A DNA stretch of 21,040 bases from Burkholderiales bacterium (GTDB taxonomy: Bacteria; Pseudomonadota; Gammaproteobacteria; Burkholderiales; JAEUOS01): NCBI GenBank assembly GCA_947456845.1, contig CANGUJ010000018.1, positions 1-21,040 of the forward strand, written 5' to 3'. The translations under genes were made by a program, and so were the position numbers. The notes beneath the pieces were generated by a model that did not search any database, was not told the origin of the DNA, and saw only the letters and a list, made by a program, of their open reading frames with translations. This document shows, one piece after another, positions 1 through 7,798 of this stretch (position 1 is the stretch's first letter; every line of letters begins with the position of its first letter).

Positions 1-615
1 ATCAAGCGCTTCGGATCCGCTGCTCGAATGCAGTTCAATATGCTCCGGACGTCCATCGATGCCGACGAGCACGCGCAGTGTCGTGCGGCCTGTTTCCCGC
101 AGGCGCCTGGATAGCGCCGGATACACCGGCACTGGCGCGCTTTCATAGTCGATGCCGTTGACGGTTGGTACGTTTGCCGGCTTGCCGGCGGGGGCCGGTG
201 CCTCGGGCGCCTTGCTGGCCGTTGGCGGATGGAAAGAACGCGATCCGGAGGCTGAGGAAACCATTTCCGGCTCCGGATTCATTTTTTCATCTGGCTGCCG
301 GACCAGGTCCGTGCCAACCGGGAGGGGCGATGGCACGGGCGACATACGATCGCTTGGCGGCGTGGCGGTCGTGGCCGCTGGGTGCGGCGGCAAGCCGGAC
401 GTCCGGCCTGGCGATGGCGTCGTTCGGCTGCGGCGTTCGGGCCGGCCCGGTTCGTCGAGTGCTGTTGGCGTCCTTGGGACTGATGGCGGCACCGACGCCA
501 ACTGCACCTGCAACGGAATCACCGGCCGCACCTGAACGTCGCTGCGCGCGAATGGTGCCGCGAGGACGGCGACGTGCAGCAACACTGCCAGCCCGAAGGC
601 GAGCCTGGGGCGCAC
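1..615 (-). CDS. Energy transducer TonB family protein (3' end cut by window)
   Basis: This is a TonB-type energy transducer that would couple the inner-membrane proton motive force to the outer-membrane receptor encoded just upstream. The chosen start is a GTG at 615-613: a GAGGAG Shine-Dalgarno lies 6 nt before it and itself overlaps the TGA stop of the PepSY gene (626-628), giving tight translational coupling. An in-frame ATG at 663 is possible but has no good ribosome binding site. The protein opens with a short basic stretch and one hydrophobic segment (AFGLAVLLHVAVLAAPFA), then a long Pro/Ala/Ser-rich periplasmic spacer, then the start of the TonB C-terminal domain (YPALSRRLRETGRTTLRVLV, ending in HSSSGSEALD at the window edge). 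The last 50 or so residues are missing. It is distinct from the tonB gene at 16327, so the region has two dedicated TonBs. The family call is firm; the partner is inferred from the operon. Confidence 0.85.
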   Translation of the reverse strand, partial: MRPRLAFGLAVLLHVAVLAAPFARSDVQVRPVIPLQVQLASVPPSVPRTPTALDEPGRPERRSRTTPSPGRTSGLPPHPAATTATPPSDRMSPVPSPLPVGTDLVRQPDEKMNPEPEMVSSASGSRSFHPPTASKAPEAPAPAGKPANVPTVNGIDYESAPVPVYPALSRRLRETGRTTLRVLVGIDGRPEHIELHSSSGSEALD

Positions 616-625
616 GCTGGGCTCC

Positions 626-2191
626 TCAAACGGTCCGACTCGGGCGGGCATGTCTTGCGTCATTCATTGGAGGTGTTTTGTTCGGTGAGGAGAGCGGCCA
701 CGATGCGCGTACTTTGCGTCGCAGGCGCCGCCAGCCGATCACCACGCTGGTTACGCAAAGCGCGAAGCCACCGAGCGAGAATCCAACCATCAATACATCC
801 CAGAGCGGACGCCGATCAACCAGTCCGCGCAGATCCCAGCTGTGGAAAGCTGCGAAAAGCCAGCGCTTCCAGCGGGCGTGAGTGTCTATGCGGTTGTGGA
901 TGGTCCCGGTGCATGGATCCACATGCAGCCAGGTGTTGGCGTCGTCGTTGAACTCCACCCGCAGAATCGGCAGGCGTTTCTCGACATGCCCCAGCATGGT
1001 GTGGGGGGCGCGGTCGATGTACCAGTTGTCATGCTCGCGCAGCACGATCGCCCTGTTGACGGTCGCCGTGGGCATGGCTTTCGCGGCGGCGGCCGTCAGG
1101 GCGTCGAAGTCGAACATCTCCAGCGGCGGAGTTGCGCCGTTGCCCGGGACCAACCGGGTTATGCCGGATGCATCACGGGCGATATACCAGGGCTTGCCAT
1201 CGAACCAATGCCATTGGAGTTCCTTGACTGCGCCGAGGTCAGGGGTTGCGCGCGCAACAGCCGCTTGAGGCGAAACGCCGAACGCAGCAGGTTCCAGCTT
1301 GCCACCGGCGAATGCGGTACTGTCATGGTGCGCATGTGAAGGCGTGAACACCTTCCACGGGTTCATCGACATCAGGCCGCTGAATATCCACAAGATGGTC
1401 GCCACCGAGAACATCAGGCCGAGGATATGGTGCCAGCGCATCCATGATTCGCGGTACGGGATGTGCGAACCTCCCTTTCGATACACGTCGCGCACGCGCC
1501 AGCGCAGGATGCCGATCCACGTGCCGAGTATCGCCATCAAGGTGGCCGCCAGCGAGCTGTAGATCACGATTTCGGTCCAGGCCGGGTCGAAGACGTTGCC
1601 GCGGAACATGTAGAGCCAGTGCAGCCAGGCGCCCACCCAGTTCCAGCCGCGTTCCGTCGCGGTGCTGTCGCGCACGACTTCGCCAGTGCGGGAGGAGACG
1701 TAGACCTCGGACCCTGCGGTGTCGGGAATCGCGATGCGGTAAAGCGGCCGATGGGCATCCAGCGCACGCGAGTGGGTCCAGGCGTCTTCGCGAAGGGAGT
1801 CGATCAACGTGACGTCGTGCACGTCGGCAAACTCGCGAGCTGCCCGCAGGGCGTCTTCGGGCCCCACGCTGGTGATGGCCGCGCCACTGCGTGCATCGAC
1901 CGCGAACCATTGTTCGCGGCCCTTGCGGATCAGGTAACGCGGTGCGCCCGCCACCATGGCCAGGCGCATCTCGTCCGGGCCGCCCTTGAGGCCGGCGGCT
2001 GCCAGGGCGACCGCCGGTGGAACGCAGCAATCCGCCAGCGCCAACGCCGGAAGGTGTCGCAGCCTTTCCTGCGGCGTGAGCTTGGGGTAACCCACATACA
2101 TCATGACGACGCCGGAGAAAAACCAGAGCGCCATCACGATGCACAGGGCGATACCGGCCCACCGATGCAGAAGATAAAGCCAGCGCTTCAT
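626..2191 (-). CDS. PepSY-domain inner-membrane protein (PepSY-associated TM family)
   Basis: 521-aa membrane protein of the PepSY-associated TM family, usually found beside TonB-dependent receptors for iron or copper; some members are linked to metal reduction or handling at the inner membrane. The start ATG at 2191 begins MKRWLYLLHRWAGIALCIVM and has a GGAG ribosome binding site about 7 nt upstream; longer reading in this frame runs antisense-like through the receptor gene and is not real. Hydrophobic segments are at about residues 10-33, 205-230 (after LHWLYMFRGNVFDPAW), 255-280 (ILGLMFSVATILWIFSGL) and near the C-terminus (VLMVGFSLGGFALCVTSVVI). Histidines such as LLHRW, MRWHHILG and FHSWDLRG sit at membrane edges, typical of the family. 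The gene starts 11 nt after the receptor stop, and its stop overlaps the ribosome binding site of the TonB gene, so the three are co-transcribed. Exact biochemical role unknown. Confidence 0.9.
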   Translation of the reverse strand: MKRWLYLLHRWAGIALCIVMALWFFSGVVMMYVGYPKLTPQERLRHLPALALADCCVPPAVALAAAGLKGGPDEMRLAMVAGAPRYLIRKGREQWFAVDARSGAAITSVGPEDALRAAREFADVHDVTLIDSLREDAWTHSRALDAHRPLYRIAIPDTAGSEVYVSSRTGEVVRDSTATERGWNWVGAWLHWLYMFRGNVFDPAWTEIVIYSSLAATLMAILGTWIGILRWRVRDVYRKGGSHIPYRESWMRWHHILGLMFSVATILWIFSGLMSMNPWKVFTPSHAHHDSTAFAGGKLEPAAFGVSPQAAVARATPDLGAVKELQWHWFDGKPWYIARDASGITRLVPGNGATPPLEMFDFDALTAAAAKAMPTATVNRAIVLREHDNWYIDRAPHTMLGHVEKRLPILRVEFNDDANTWLHVDPCTGTIHNRIDTHARWKRWLFAAFHSWDLRGLVDRRPLWDVLMVGFSLGGFALCVTSVVIGWRRLRRKVRASWPLSSPNKTPPMNDARHARPSRTV

Positions 2192-2202
2192 TTCCCGCTC
2201 CG

Positions 2203-4434
2203 TCAATAGGTCGCGCGCAGCGCAAGCTCGAAGCTGCGCGGCTCGCCAAATATGAACAATGGCGTTCCGGTGGCGTTCGACACATACAGCTTGTCGGTGG
2301 CGTTGCGTACCCTGGCCGTCACTGTGGCGTTCTTCGTCACCCGGTAGCTGGCAAACAGGTCCAGCAACTGGTACCCGGGAGCCGTGATCGTGTTGGCGTT
2401 GTCCGCATAGACCGAGCCCACATGCCGTAGCCAGGCACCGGACTCCCAACCGGGCTTGCCGCTCCAGGTGACCCAGAGGTTGGCGGTGAGCTTCGGTGTG
2501 TTGGGCGGTGCGTTGCCGGCCCGCGAGACGCCGCCAGCCTCGACCAGATTGTCGAAGCGCGCCTCCGCATAGCCGGCATTGGCCTGGATGCGCCAGTCGC
2601 TCGAGATGCGGGCCCCGACGCTGGCCTCGATGCCTGACGAGGATTGCTGCCCCACAGGAATGGGAGGCCCGGCCGGATTGGCGGGGTCGGTAATCGAAAG
2701 GTTCTTGCGTACGATGCGATATGCCGCCAGGGTGGCGGACGCCTTCTTGTCCCAGAAGTCGAACTTGGTGCCTGCTTCCCACTGGGTTCCGGTCGTAAGC
2801 GGGAAGTCGCGCAGTTGGGCGAACGTGCCGGTCATCAAGACTCCGGCCGGCGGATCGGCCGCGGTGCTGTACTGAACGTATATGTTTGCGCTTGGGCTGA
2901 TTTCGTACATCAGGCCCAGGCGCCCGGTGCTCGCCTTGTAGTCGATACCGTAGAGGCGCGGATCTGTGGCAGTGACCGCCCGACGATTCTGGATGCGGAT
3001 GGCGATGAAGTCCTGCCGCAAGCCAGTGGTGAGGCTCCATCCGCCACCGAATTTCGTGCGATTCTCGGCGAAGAAGGCGCGTGAGCGAACAGTGTTTTCG
3101 CGATCGGGATTGGTGGCGTCCTGAGCGCCGGGGAGGACACCGAAAAATGTATTCAGAGTCGGCGAATACGGATTGACCGTGTCCAGCGGCGCGCCTGCGA
3201 TGGCAGAGAATGCCGGCGACGAGAACGGATAGCGTGTCTGCCGGTTGATGCTGATATCGACACCGCCAGCCCAGGCGGTGTCGAGTCCGAACAATTTTCC
3301 CTTGTGGTTGGCTTCGATCTTGTCACCCCACAGGCGGTGGCCGTGGCGCTGGGCTAATAGCGCGCCGCGTTCGACTGCGGTATTGGCGGCGTTCCAGCGA
3401 TACACCTCGACGTTGCGATAGAGGCGCTCCGCGTCGTAGTGGTACGCCGTATTGGTGAAAGTCGTGCTTTTCGACGCGCGCCATTCGGTGATGGAGCGTC
3501 CCCACAGGATCTGGTTGCCGTACAAGCCGTCAGCGACGTTGTAGTTGATGCGCACGGTGGCCGGATCGACTTCACCGCGCGAGGCGGGCCGGCGCACGGG
3601 CGTGCCCCAGTAAGGCAGGCGCCTCTCATCGGCGCGCTCGATGGCGAGCGTGTGTGACACACTTGGCGTGAGGTCAGCGAGCCACGAGAACGACAGTGCG
3701 TTGCTTTCCGACTTTCCGGGATTGACGTAACCATCCGACTGCGCGCGGCTAATGTCGAATCGCACCCAATTTGTGGCGTCCTTGCCGCCAAGGGCGGCAT
3801 TGATGCCGTATGCCGCGCGCAGGGTGTTGAAGGAGGCACCCGCAAGGTAGGCGTCCTGCACCAACGTATCGCGTGTGGCGACCTTGCTGACGTAGTTGAT
3901 GGTTCCGCCGACTGCCCCGCTTCCGTATAGGTAACTTGAAGGCCCACCGAGAACTTCGACGCGATCAAACAGCCAGGCGTCGATCGGGCGTGCCGCGATG
4001 GCGTCGTATTGCACGGTGATGCCGTTGAAGGTTTGCGTCACTTGCGACCCTGAAAAGCCGCGCATCGCAATGTAGCCGGCGAACCCGGGGGGCGCATTGG
4101 TGGCCGAGGCGTGCAGGCCGGGCGCCGCCAGCAGTGCTTCCTGGGTGTTGCGTGCATCGCGCGCTTCCATGTTGGCGCGATCGATAATGGTCACGGAGGC
4201 GGGCGTCTCGCGGGCGGTCAGGCCCAGTCTGCTGCCTGTGCCGATGACCGTGTCGAGTTGCGGACGCTCCAGGGTGTCCTGTCGTCCGGTGACCTGGACT
4301 TCGCGGAGTTCCTGTTGCGCCAGCGCGGGCGAAGACGCGATTACCGCGAACGCAGCGGCAAGCGAGGCAGTGGATGAAAGGCTTGAAGCGACGAACGCAT
4401 CGGCCATTTGGCGGCGCCTGGATAGCAATTTCAT
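2203..4434 (-). CDS. TonB-dependent outer-membrane receptor (siderophore-receptor type, possibly copper-linked)
   Basis: 743-aa outer-membrane gated channel. An excellent AGGAGG ribosome binding site precedes the ATG at 4434. Residues 1-39 are a signal peptide with a long basic start and a SPALAQ cleavage region; a candidate TonB box (REVQVTG) follows at about 44-50. The plug domain is clear: RETPASVTIIDRANMEARD, then GYIAMRGFSGSQVTQTFNGI, then FDRVEVLGGPSSYLYGSGAV with GTINYVSK. The C-terminal strand ends in FELALRATY, with a terminal aromatic residue as expected for a beta-barrel. By sequence style it belongs with siderophore receptors rather than with vitamin B12 receptors. Its operon neighbours (DUF2946 leader ORFs, PepSY protein, TonB) match a copper-repressed receptor operon described in Bordetella pertussis, so copper or a metallophore is a plausible cargo. 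The family is certain; the ligand is an inference from context. Confidence 0.92.
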   Translation of the reverse strand: MKLLSRRRQMADAFVASSLSSTASLAAAFAVIASSPALAQQELREVQVTGRQDTLERPQLDTVIGTGSRLGLTARETPASVTIIDRANMEARDARNTQEALLAAPGLHASATNAPPGFAGYIAMRGFSGSQVTQTFNGITVQYDAIAARPIDAWLFDRVEVLGGPSSYLYGSGAVGGTINYVSKVATRDTLVQDAYLAGASFNTLRAAYGINAALGGKDATNWVRFDISRAQSDGYVNPGKSESNALSFSWLADLTPSVSHTLAIERADERRLPYWGTPVRRPASRGEVDPATVRINYNVADGLYGNQILWGRSITEWRASKSTTFTNTAYHYDAERLYRNVEVYRWNAANTAVERGALLAQRHGHRLWGDKIEANHKGKLFGLDTAWAGGVDISINRQTRYPFSSPAFSAIAGAPLDTVNPYSPTLNTFFGVLPGAQDATNPDRENTVRSRAFFAENRTKFGGGWSLTTGLRQDFIAIRIQNRRAVTATDPRLYGIDYKASTGRLGLMYEISPSANIYVQYSTAADPPAGVLMTGTFAQLRDFPLTTGTQWEAGTKFDFWDKKASATLAAYRIVRKNLSITDPANPAGPPIPVGQQSSSGIEASVGARISSDWRIQANAGYAEARFDNLVEAGGVSRAGNAPPNTPKLTANLWVTWSGKPGWESGAWLRHVGSVYADNANTITAPGYQLLDLFASYRVTKNATVTARVRNATDKLYVSNATGTPLFIFGEPRSFELALRATY

Positions 4435-4551
4435 GATTCCTCCTGATAGGTCGCAGATGGCAGGCGCTCCTTGGGCGACTGCTGCGCAAATGCGGCTTGG
4501 GCCAACTGAACGGGCGCTGCTTGTCGCGCAGCGCCACCGAGTGCGGGCACA

Positions 4552-4926
4552 TCAGGAGGGGAATGGAGGCCCGGTGGCGAGCGGTGTAAGGGTTGCAGGC
4601 TTGTGCGGGAACCACAAGCCGCCGTGTCCGACCGGACTTTCACCAGCGGTGATGTTCGGTACGGCAGCCTGCGTGGCGGGCAACCCGGCTCCGGCGGCAC
4701 TGCAAAGCGCGCAATGATCGACATGCCCGCTGGATGTATCGGCTTCACGAAACGTGCCGTCCGCTTCGACGAAGACCCGCTTGCTTGAGCCCGACGGACT
4801 GCAAATGGTCTGGACGAGACGACTCTCCTGCGCCATGCGGGCATAGGTGATTACCGGCATGGCAAATTGCATCAACGCGATGCAAAAGGCGAAAGCCGAA
4901 AACCCGAGCCGACTCCAGCGATACAT
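4552..4926 (-). CDS. DUF2946 family small protein, CruR-like copper-sensing leader ORF (copy 2)
   Basis: 124-aa DUF2946 protein just upstream of the receptor gene (117 nt gap). Residues 7-28 form a hydrophobic signal or TM segment (AFAFCIALMQFAMPVITYA). A conserved ICS follows at 41-43, then HCALC with the CxxC at 72-75. The C-terminus reads ATGPP at 117-121, three residues before the stop. In Bordetella pertussis a DUF2946 leader ORF senses copper through its CxxC while being translated, and a C-terminal RAPP motif stalls the ribosome; the ATGPP here sits in the equivalent place. The paralog at 5298-5663 shares the N-terminal pattern, both Cys motifs and the same ATGPP ending. No strong ribosome binding site is visible before the ATG. 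The DUF2946 call is firm; the regulatory function is by analogy and not shown by sequence alone. Confidence 0.8.
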   Translation of the reverse strand: MYRWSRLGFSAFAFCIALMQFAMPVITYARMAQESRLVQTICSPSGSSKRVFVEADGTFREADTSSGHVDHCALCSAAGAGLPATQAAVPNITAGESPVGHGGLWFPHKPATLTPLATGPPFPS

Positions 4927-4962
4927 GGTTGCGAGTGCGACGGGTTGGTTTCGCAGGTGGCG

Positions 4963-5196
4963 TCAGCTACTTTTTCGCCGCATGGACATCATGTCCTGCA
5001 TGCGCGCCATGGGCAGCGTGGCTTCCGCCGCCGTCCACCCGTAACGTGCCTTCGAACTGGCGTGGTTACCCACCACTGAAACCGGGTCGACTTCCACGAC
5101 TTGGACCTGAGCGAGCGAAATACAGACGCTGCCGACGGCAAGAATCAACTTCAAGAATGTGCTACTGGCGCGCTGCCGCGTGGAACGATTGAGCAT
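4963..5196 (-). CDS. Small exported Met-rich protein of unknown function
   Basis: 77-aa protein lying between the two DUF2946 genes on the same strand. The start chosen is the ATG at 5196, preceded by GAGGG at a usable distance; a longer in-frame version starts with TTG at 5253 but lacks support. Residues 1-30 form a basic N-terminus plus hydrophobic core (STFLKLILAVGSVCISLAQ), probably a signal peptide or membrane anchor. The short remainder contains VVEVDPVSVVGNHA and ends with a Met-rich, basic tail (MARMQDMMSMRRKSS). Met clusters of this kind can bind Cu(I), which would fit the context, but no family was recognised. It could be a real small copper-related peptide or a regulatory leader like its neighbours. 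Coding status is moderately supported by the ribosome binding site, the signal peptide pattern and operon spacing (36 nt to the next gene). Confidence 0.55.
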   Translation of the reverse strand: MLNRSTRQRASSTFLKLILAVGSVCISLAQVQVVEVDPVSVVGNHASSKARYGWTAAEATLPMARMQDMMSMRRKSS

Positions 5197-5263
5197 GTTT
5201 CCCTCGTGGAAAACCATTGGCCGCCCGTAGGCCGGGCAGGGCGCAATCTGCAACGATGGCCCC

Positions 5264-5277
5264 GGCCGTCAACGGCC
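5264..5277 (-). other. Short hairpin between leader ORFs
   Basis: A perfect inverted repeat, GGCCGT and ACGGCC with a 2-nt spacer, lies in the 101-nt gap between the stop of the first DUF2946 gene and the 77-aa ORF. There is no T-run, so it is not a classical intrinsic terminator. Placed after a putative stalling leader ORF, it could take part in attenuation, but GC-rich DNA forms such repeats by chance and this is weak evidence. Confidence 0.25.
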
Positions 5278-5297
5278 AGGGCGGGGCTGCCTGCGGG

Positions 5298-5663
5298 TCA
5301 GGAGCCGGAGGGTGGCCCGGTGGCGGGCGGCGTGCTGATGGCCGAACCTGACTGGTAGCAGGTCTGGCCTAAACGGATCAGCGCCGGCGAGCGGGCGCTT
5401 TCGTGTAAGGAAATCAGGGTGGCGATCGGCGCCGGGCCGGTCGACGTGCACAACTGGCAATGATTATCATGGCTGGCGTTGGCGGCCACTTCCTGCGCAA
5501 CACCGTTGGCGTCAATCACGACCTTCTTCATGCCCTGGGAAGAGCAGACTTCCTGCGTCAGGCCATTGTCCCTGGCCATCTTGGCATAAGCGAGCACAGG
5601 CACACCCGCCTGGATCAAGGCAATGATCAAGGCGAAGGCGAGAAACCTGAAGTGGCGATACAT
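5298..5663 (-). CDS. DUF2946 family small protein, CruR-like copper-sensing leader ORF (copy 1, operon head)
   Basis: 121-aa DUF2946 protein that heads the left-hand operon. It starts MYRHFRFLAFALIIALIQAG, with a hydrophobic segment at about 7-27. It carries VCS at 39-41, HCQLC with the CxxC at 69-72, one extra Cys at 102, and ends ATGPPSGS with ATGPP at 114-118. It aligns along its whole length with the copy at 4552-4926 (MYR start, PVxxYAxMA, CxLC, ATGPP end), so the two arose by duplication. By analogy with CruR of Bordetella pertussis it may sense copper through the CxxC during its own translation and control downstream transcription. No Shine-Dalgarno is seen; instead a TATACT box ends 6 nt before the ATG (see the promoter entry), which suggests a very short or absent leader. 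Family call firm; function inferred. Confidence 0.8.
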   Translation of the reverse strand: MYRHFRFLAFALIIALIQAGVPVLAYAKMARDNGLTQEVCSSQGMKKVVIDANGVAQEVAANASHDNHCQLCTSTGPAPIATLISLHESARSPALIRLGQTCYQSGSAISTPPATGPPSGS

Positions 5664-5669
5664 TGCGCA

Positions 5670-5675
5670 AGTATA
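5670..5675 (-). promoter_or_regulatory. Candidate -10 box for the DUF2946-receptor operon (possible leaderless start)
   Basis: TATACT on the minus strand, five of six matches to the sigma-70 -10 consensus, with its 3' end 6 nt before the ATG of the first DUF2946 gene. Transcription would then start at or next to the A of the ATG, giving a leaderless mRNA. The -35 region is poor (TTCTGC at 17 nt), so either an activator or a different start is possible. Confidence 0.3.
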
Positions 5676-5756
5676 GCGCCACGCCGTTCGCTGCAGAAGA
5701 GTCGTGGAGCCGCGCGCCCTGCAGCTGACGCTCGCTACCGGCTTCCGAGCCGTCGG

Positions 5757-7091
5757 CTACAGCACGTAGCGCGCCAGATCCTCCGACTTGGACAGCTCGC
5801 CTAGCCGCTTGTCGACGTAGTCGGGGTCGATGGTGATGGTGCGGCCCTCCGACTTCACTGCCTCGAAGGAGATGTCCTCGAGCAGTTTTTCCATCACCGT
5901 GTAGAGCCGGCGTGCGCCGATGTTCTCGGTTTTCTCGTTCACTGAGAAGGCGATCTCGGCCAGGCGGCGGATGCCCTCCGGCGTAAAGGCCAGCGCGACG
6001 CCTTCGGTGGCCAGCAGCGCCTCGTATTGCTTGGTGAGCGAGGCGTGGGTGGCGGTGAGGATCTGCTCGAAGTCCGACACCGCCAGCGACTCCAGCTCGA
6101 CCCGGATCGGGAAGCGGCCCTGCAGCTCCGGGATCAGGTCGGAGGGCTTGGCATAATGAAAGGCGCCCGAGCCGATGAAGAGCACATGGTCGGTCTTGAT
6201 CATGCCGTACTTGGTGGTCACGGTGGTGCCTTCGACCAGCGGCAGCAGGTCGCGCTGCACGCCCTGGCGCGAGACGTCCGCCCCCTGCATCTCGGAGCGG
6301 CTGGCGATCTTGTCGATCTCGTCGATGAAGACGATGCCGTTCTGCTCCACATTGTGCATGGCGCGGGTCTTGAGCTCGTCGTCGTTGACCAGCTTGGCGG
6401 CTTCCTCGTCGGTGAGAGCCTTGAGCGCGTCCTTGACCTTGAGCTTCTTGGTCTTCTTGCGCGACTGCCCGAGGTTGGCGAACATGCCCTGCAACTGGGC
6501 GGTCAGTTCCTCCATGCCGGGCGGCGCCAGCACCTCCATCTGCGCGGCGGCCTGGGTGACCTCGATCTCGATCTCGCGCTCGTCAAGTTCTCCCTCGCGC
6601 AGTTTCTTGCGGAATTTCTGGCGCGTGGCGTTTTCCGGCTCATCCGCCGCCGAGGCGTGGAAGCCGAAGTCGCGGGGCGGCGGCAGAAGGGCGTCGAGCA
6701 CGCGCTCCTCGGCGGCGTCGGCGGCACGCAGGCGCACCTTCTTCATTTCAGACTCGCGGGTTTGCTTGATGGCCACTTCGGCCAGGTCGCGGATGATGGT
6801 GTCGACGTCGCGACCGACATAGCCCACTTCGGTGAATTTGGTGGCTTCGACCTTGATGAAGGGTGCGTCCGCCAGCTTCGCCAGGCGGCGCGCGATCTCG
6901 GTCTTGCCCACGCCGGTGGGACCGATCATCAGGATGTTCTTGGGGGTGATCTCCGAGCGCAGGGGCTCGGCGACATTCTGCCGACGCCAGCGGTTGCGCA
7001 GCGCGATGGCGACCGCCTTCTTTGCGCGCGCCTGACCGACGATGTGCTTGTCGAGTTCGTGAACGATTTCCTGCGGGGTCATGGAAGACAT
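5757..7091 (-). CDS. hslU: ATP-dependent protease ATPase subunit HslU (ClpY)
   Basis: 444-aa AAA+ unfoldase that forms the HslUV (ClpYQ) protease with HslV in the cytoplasm and feeds unfolded substrates to it. The start is the ATG at 7091 (MSSMTPQEIVHELDKHIVGQ); the second ATG at 7082 is also possible. Walker A is GPTGVGKT at 57-64, Walker B is IVFIDEID, and the gating-loop region GYVGRD is present. The I domain is charged and variable as usual. Sensor and C-terminal parts include GRFPIRVELESL and GARRLYTVMEKLLEDISF. The protein ends in DLARYVL, the HslU tail that inserts into HslV and activates it. Length matches the family. The gene lies 89 nt after hslV, the standard order. Expression in operon with hslV and often heat-shock controlled; no sigma-32 promoter was identified here. 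Confidence 0.97.
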   Translation of the reverse strand: MSSMTPQEIVHELDKHIVGQARAKKAVAIALRNRWRRQNVAEPLRSEITPKNILMIGPTGVGKTEIARRLAKLADAPFIKVEATKFTEVGYVGRDVDTIIRDLAEVAIKQTRESEMKKVRLRAADAAEERVLDALLPPPRDFGFHASAADEPENATRQKFRKKLREGELDEREIEIEVTQAAAQMEVLAPPGMEELTAQLQGMFANLGQSRKKTKKLKVKDALKALTDEEAAKLVNDDELKTRAMHNVEQNGIVFIDEIDKIASRSEMQGADVSRQGVQRDLLPLVEGTTVTTKYGMIKTDHVLFIGSGAFHYAKPSDLIPELQGRFPIRVELESLAVSDFEQILTATHASLTKQYEALLATEGVALAFTPEGIRRLAEIAFSVNEKTENIGARRLYTVMEKLLEDISFEAVKSEGRTITIDPDYVDKRLGELSKSEDLARYVL

Positions 7092-7180
7092 GAACGCGAT
7101 CTCTGGGTTTGCGTCGAAGCGCCACCGGCGCGTGGCGGGCACCGCGCGACCGGCTGCCGGACCGCGGACGCCGCCAGCGC

Positions 7181-7717
7181 CTACTCCAGCACTTCGATGA
7201 CGTGGTTCTGGTTGGTGTAGATGCAGATGTCCGCAGCGATCTCGAGCGCCTTCTTCACCACATCCGCCGCCGGGAGTTCGGTATTGTCGATGAGCGCCTT
7301 GCAGGCGGCCTGGGCATAGGCGCCGCCGGAGCCGATGGCGACGATGCCCTGCTCGGGTTCGAGCACATCGCCGTTGCCGGTGATGATGAGCGAATGGTCG
7401 CGGTCGGCCACCGCAAGCATGGCCTCGAGCCGGCGCAGGATGCGGTCGGTGCGCCAATCCTTGGCCAGTTCGACGGCGGCGCGCAGCAGGTGGCCCTGGT
7501 GCTTTTCAAGCTTGGCCTCGAAGCGTTCGAAGAGGGTGAAAGCGTCGGCGGTACCGCCCGCGAACCCCGCCAGGATGCGGTCCTGATACAGGCGGCGCAC
7601 CTTGCGGGCGCTTGACTTAATGACGATATGCCCCAGGGTGACCTGGCCGTCGCCGCCCAGTGCCACCAAGCGGCCGCGGCGTACGGATACGATGGTAGTG
7701 CCGTGATACTGTTCCAT
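7181..7717 (-). CDS. hslV: ATP-dependent protease peptidase subunit HslV (ClpQ)
   Basis: 178-aa threonine peptidase, proteasome beta-subunit-like, forming the hexameric proteolytic chambers of HslUV. The start is the ATG at 7717, giving MEQYHGTTIVSVRRG. In this family the propeptide MEQYHG is removed and the Thr at position 7 becomes the catalytic N-terminus; TTIVSVRR after it is the classical signature. Further conserved parts are LGGDGQVTLG, GFAGGTADAFTLFERFE, LLRAAVELAKDWRTD and the GSGGAYAQAA helix. A longer in-frame N-terminus (from 7753) is Pro-rich and unlike the family, so it was rejected. hslU follows directly downstream on the same strand. Confidence 0.97.
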   Translation of the reverse strand: MEQYHGTTIVSVRRGRLVALGGDGQVTLGHIVIKSSARKVRRLYQDRILAGFAGGTADAFTLFERFEAKLEKHQGHLLRAAVELAKDWRTDRILRRLEAMLAVADRDHSLIITGNGDVLEPEQGIVAIGSGGAYAQAACKALIDNTELPAADVVKKALEIAADICIYTNQNHVIEVLE

Positions 7718-7798
7718 GGCCGAAAGAGTTGGGGGCGGCGGCGCTGCAATCAAGAGGGCAAGAGGACGGGCGAAACGCCGAGATCCGGCGCGCCGCGC

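Noticed and set aside
626..3040. An 804-codon minus-strand open frame spanning the receptor and PepSY genes
   Set aside because: Its first about 280 codons run out of frame through the well-supported receptor gene; the PepSY protein starts at 2191 with a good ribosome binding site.
6027..7220. A 397-codon plus-strand open frame opposite hslU
   Set aside because: It is the antisense shadow of hslU in GC-rich DNA, low complexity and with no recognisable domain.
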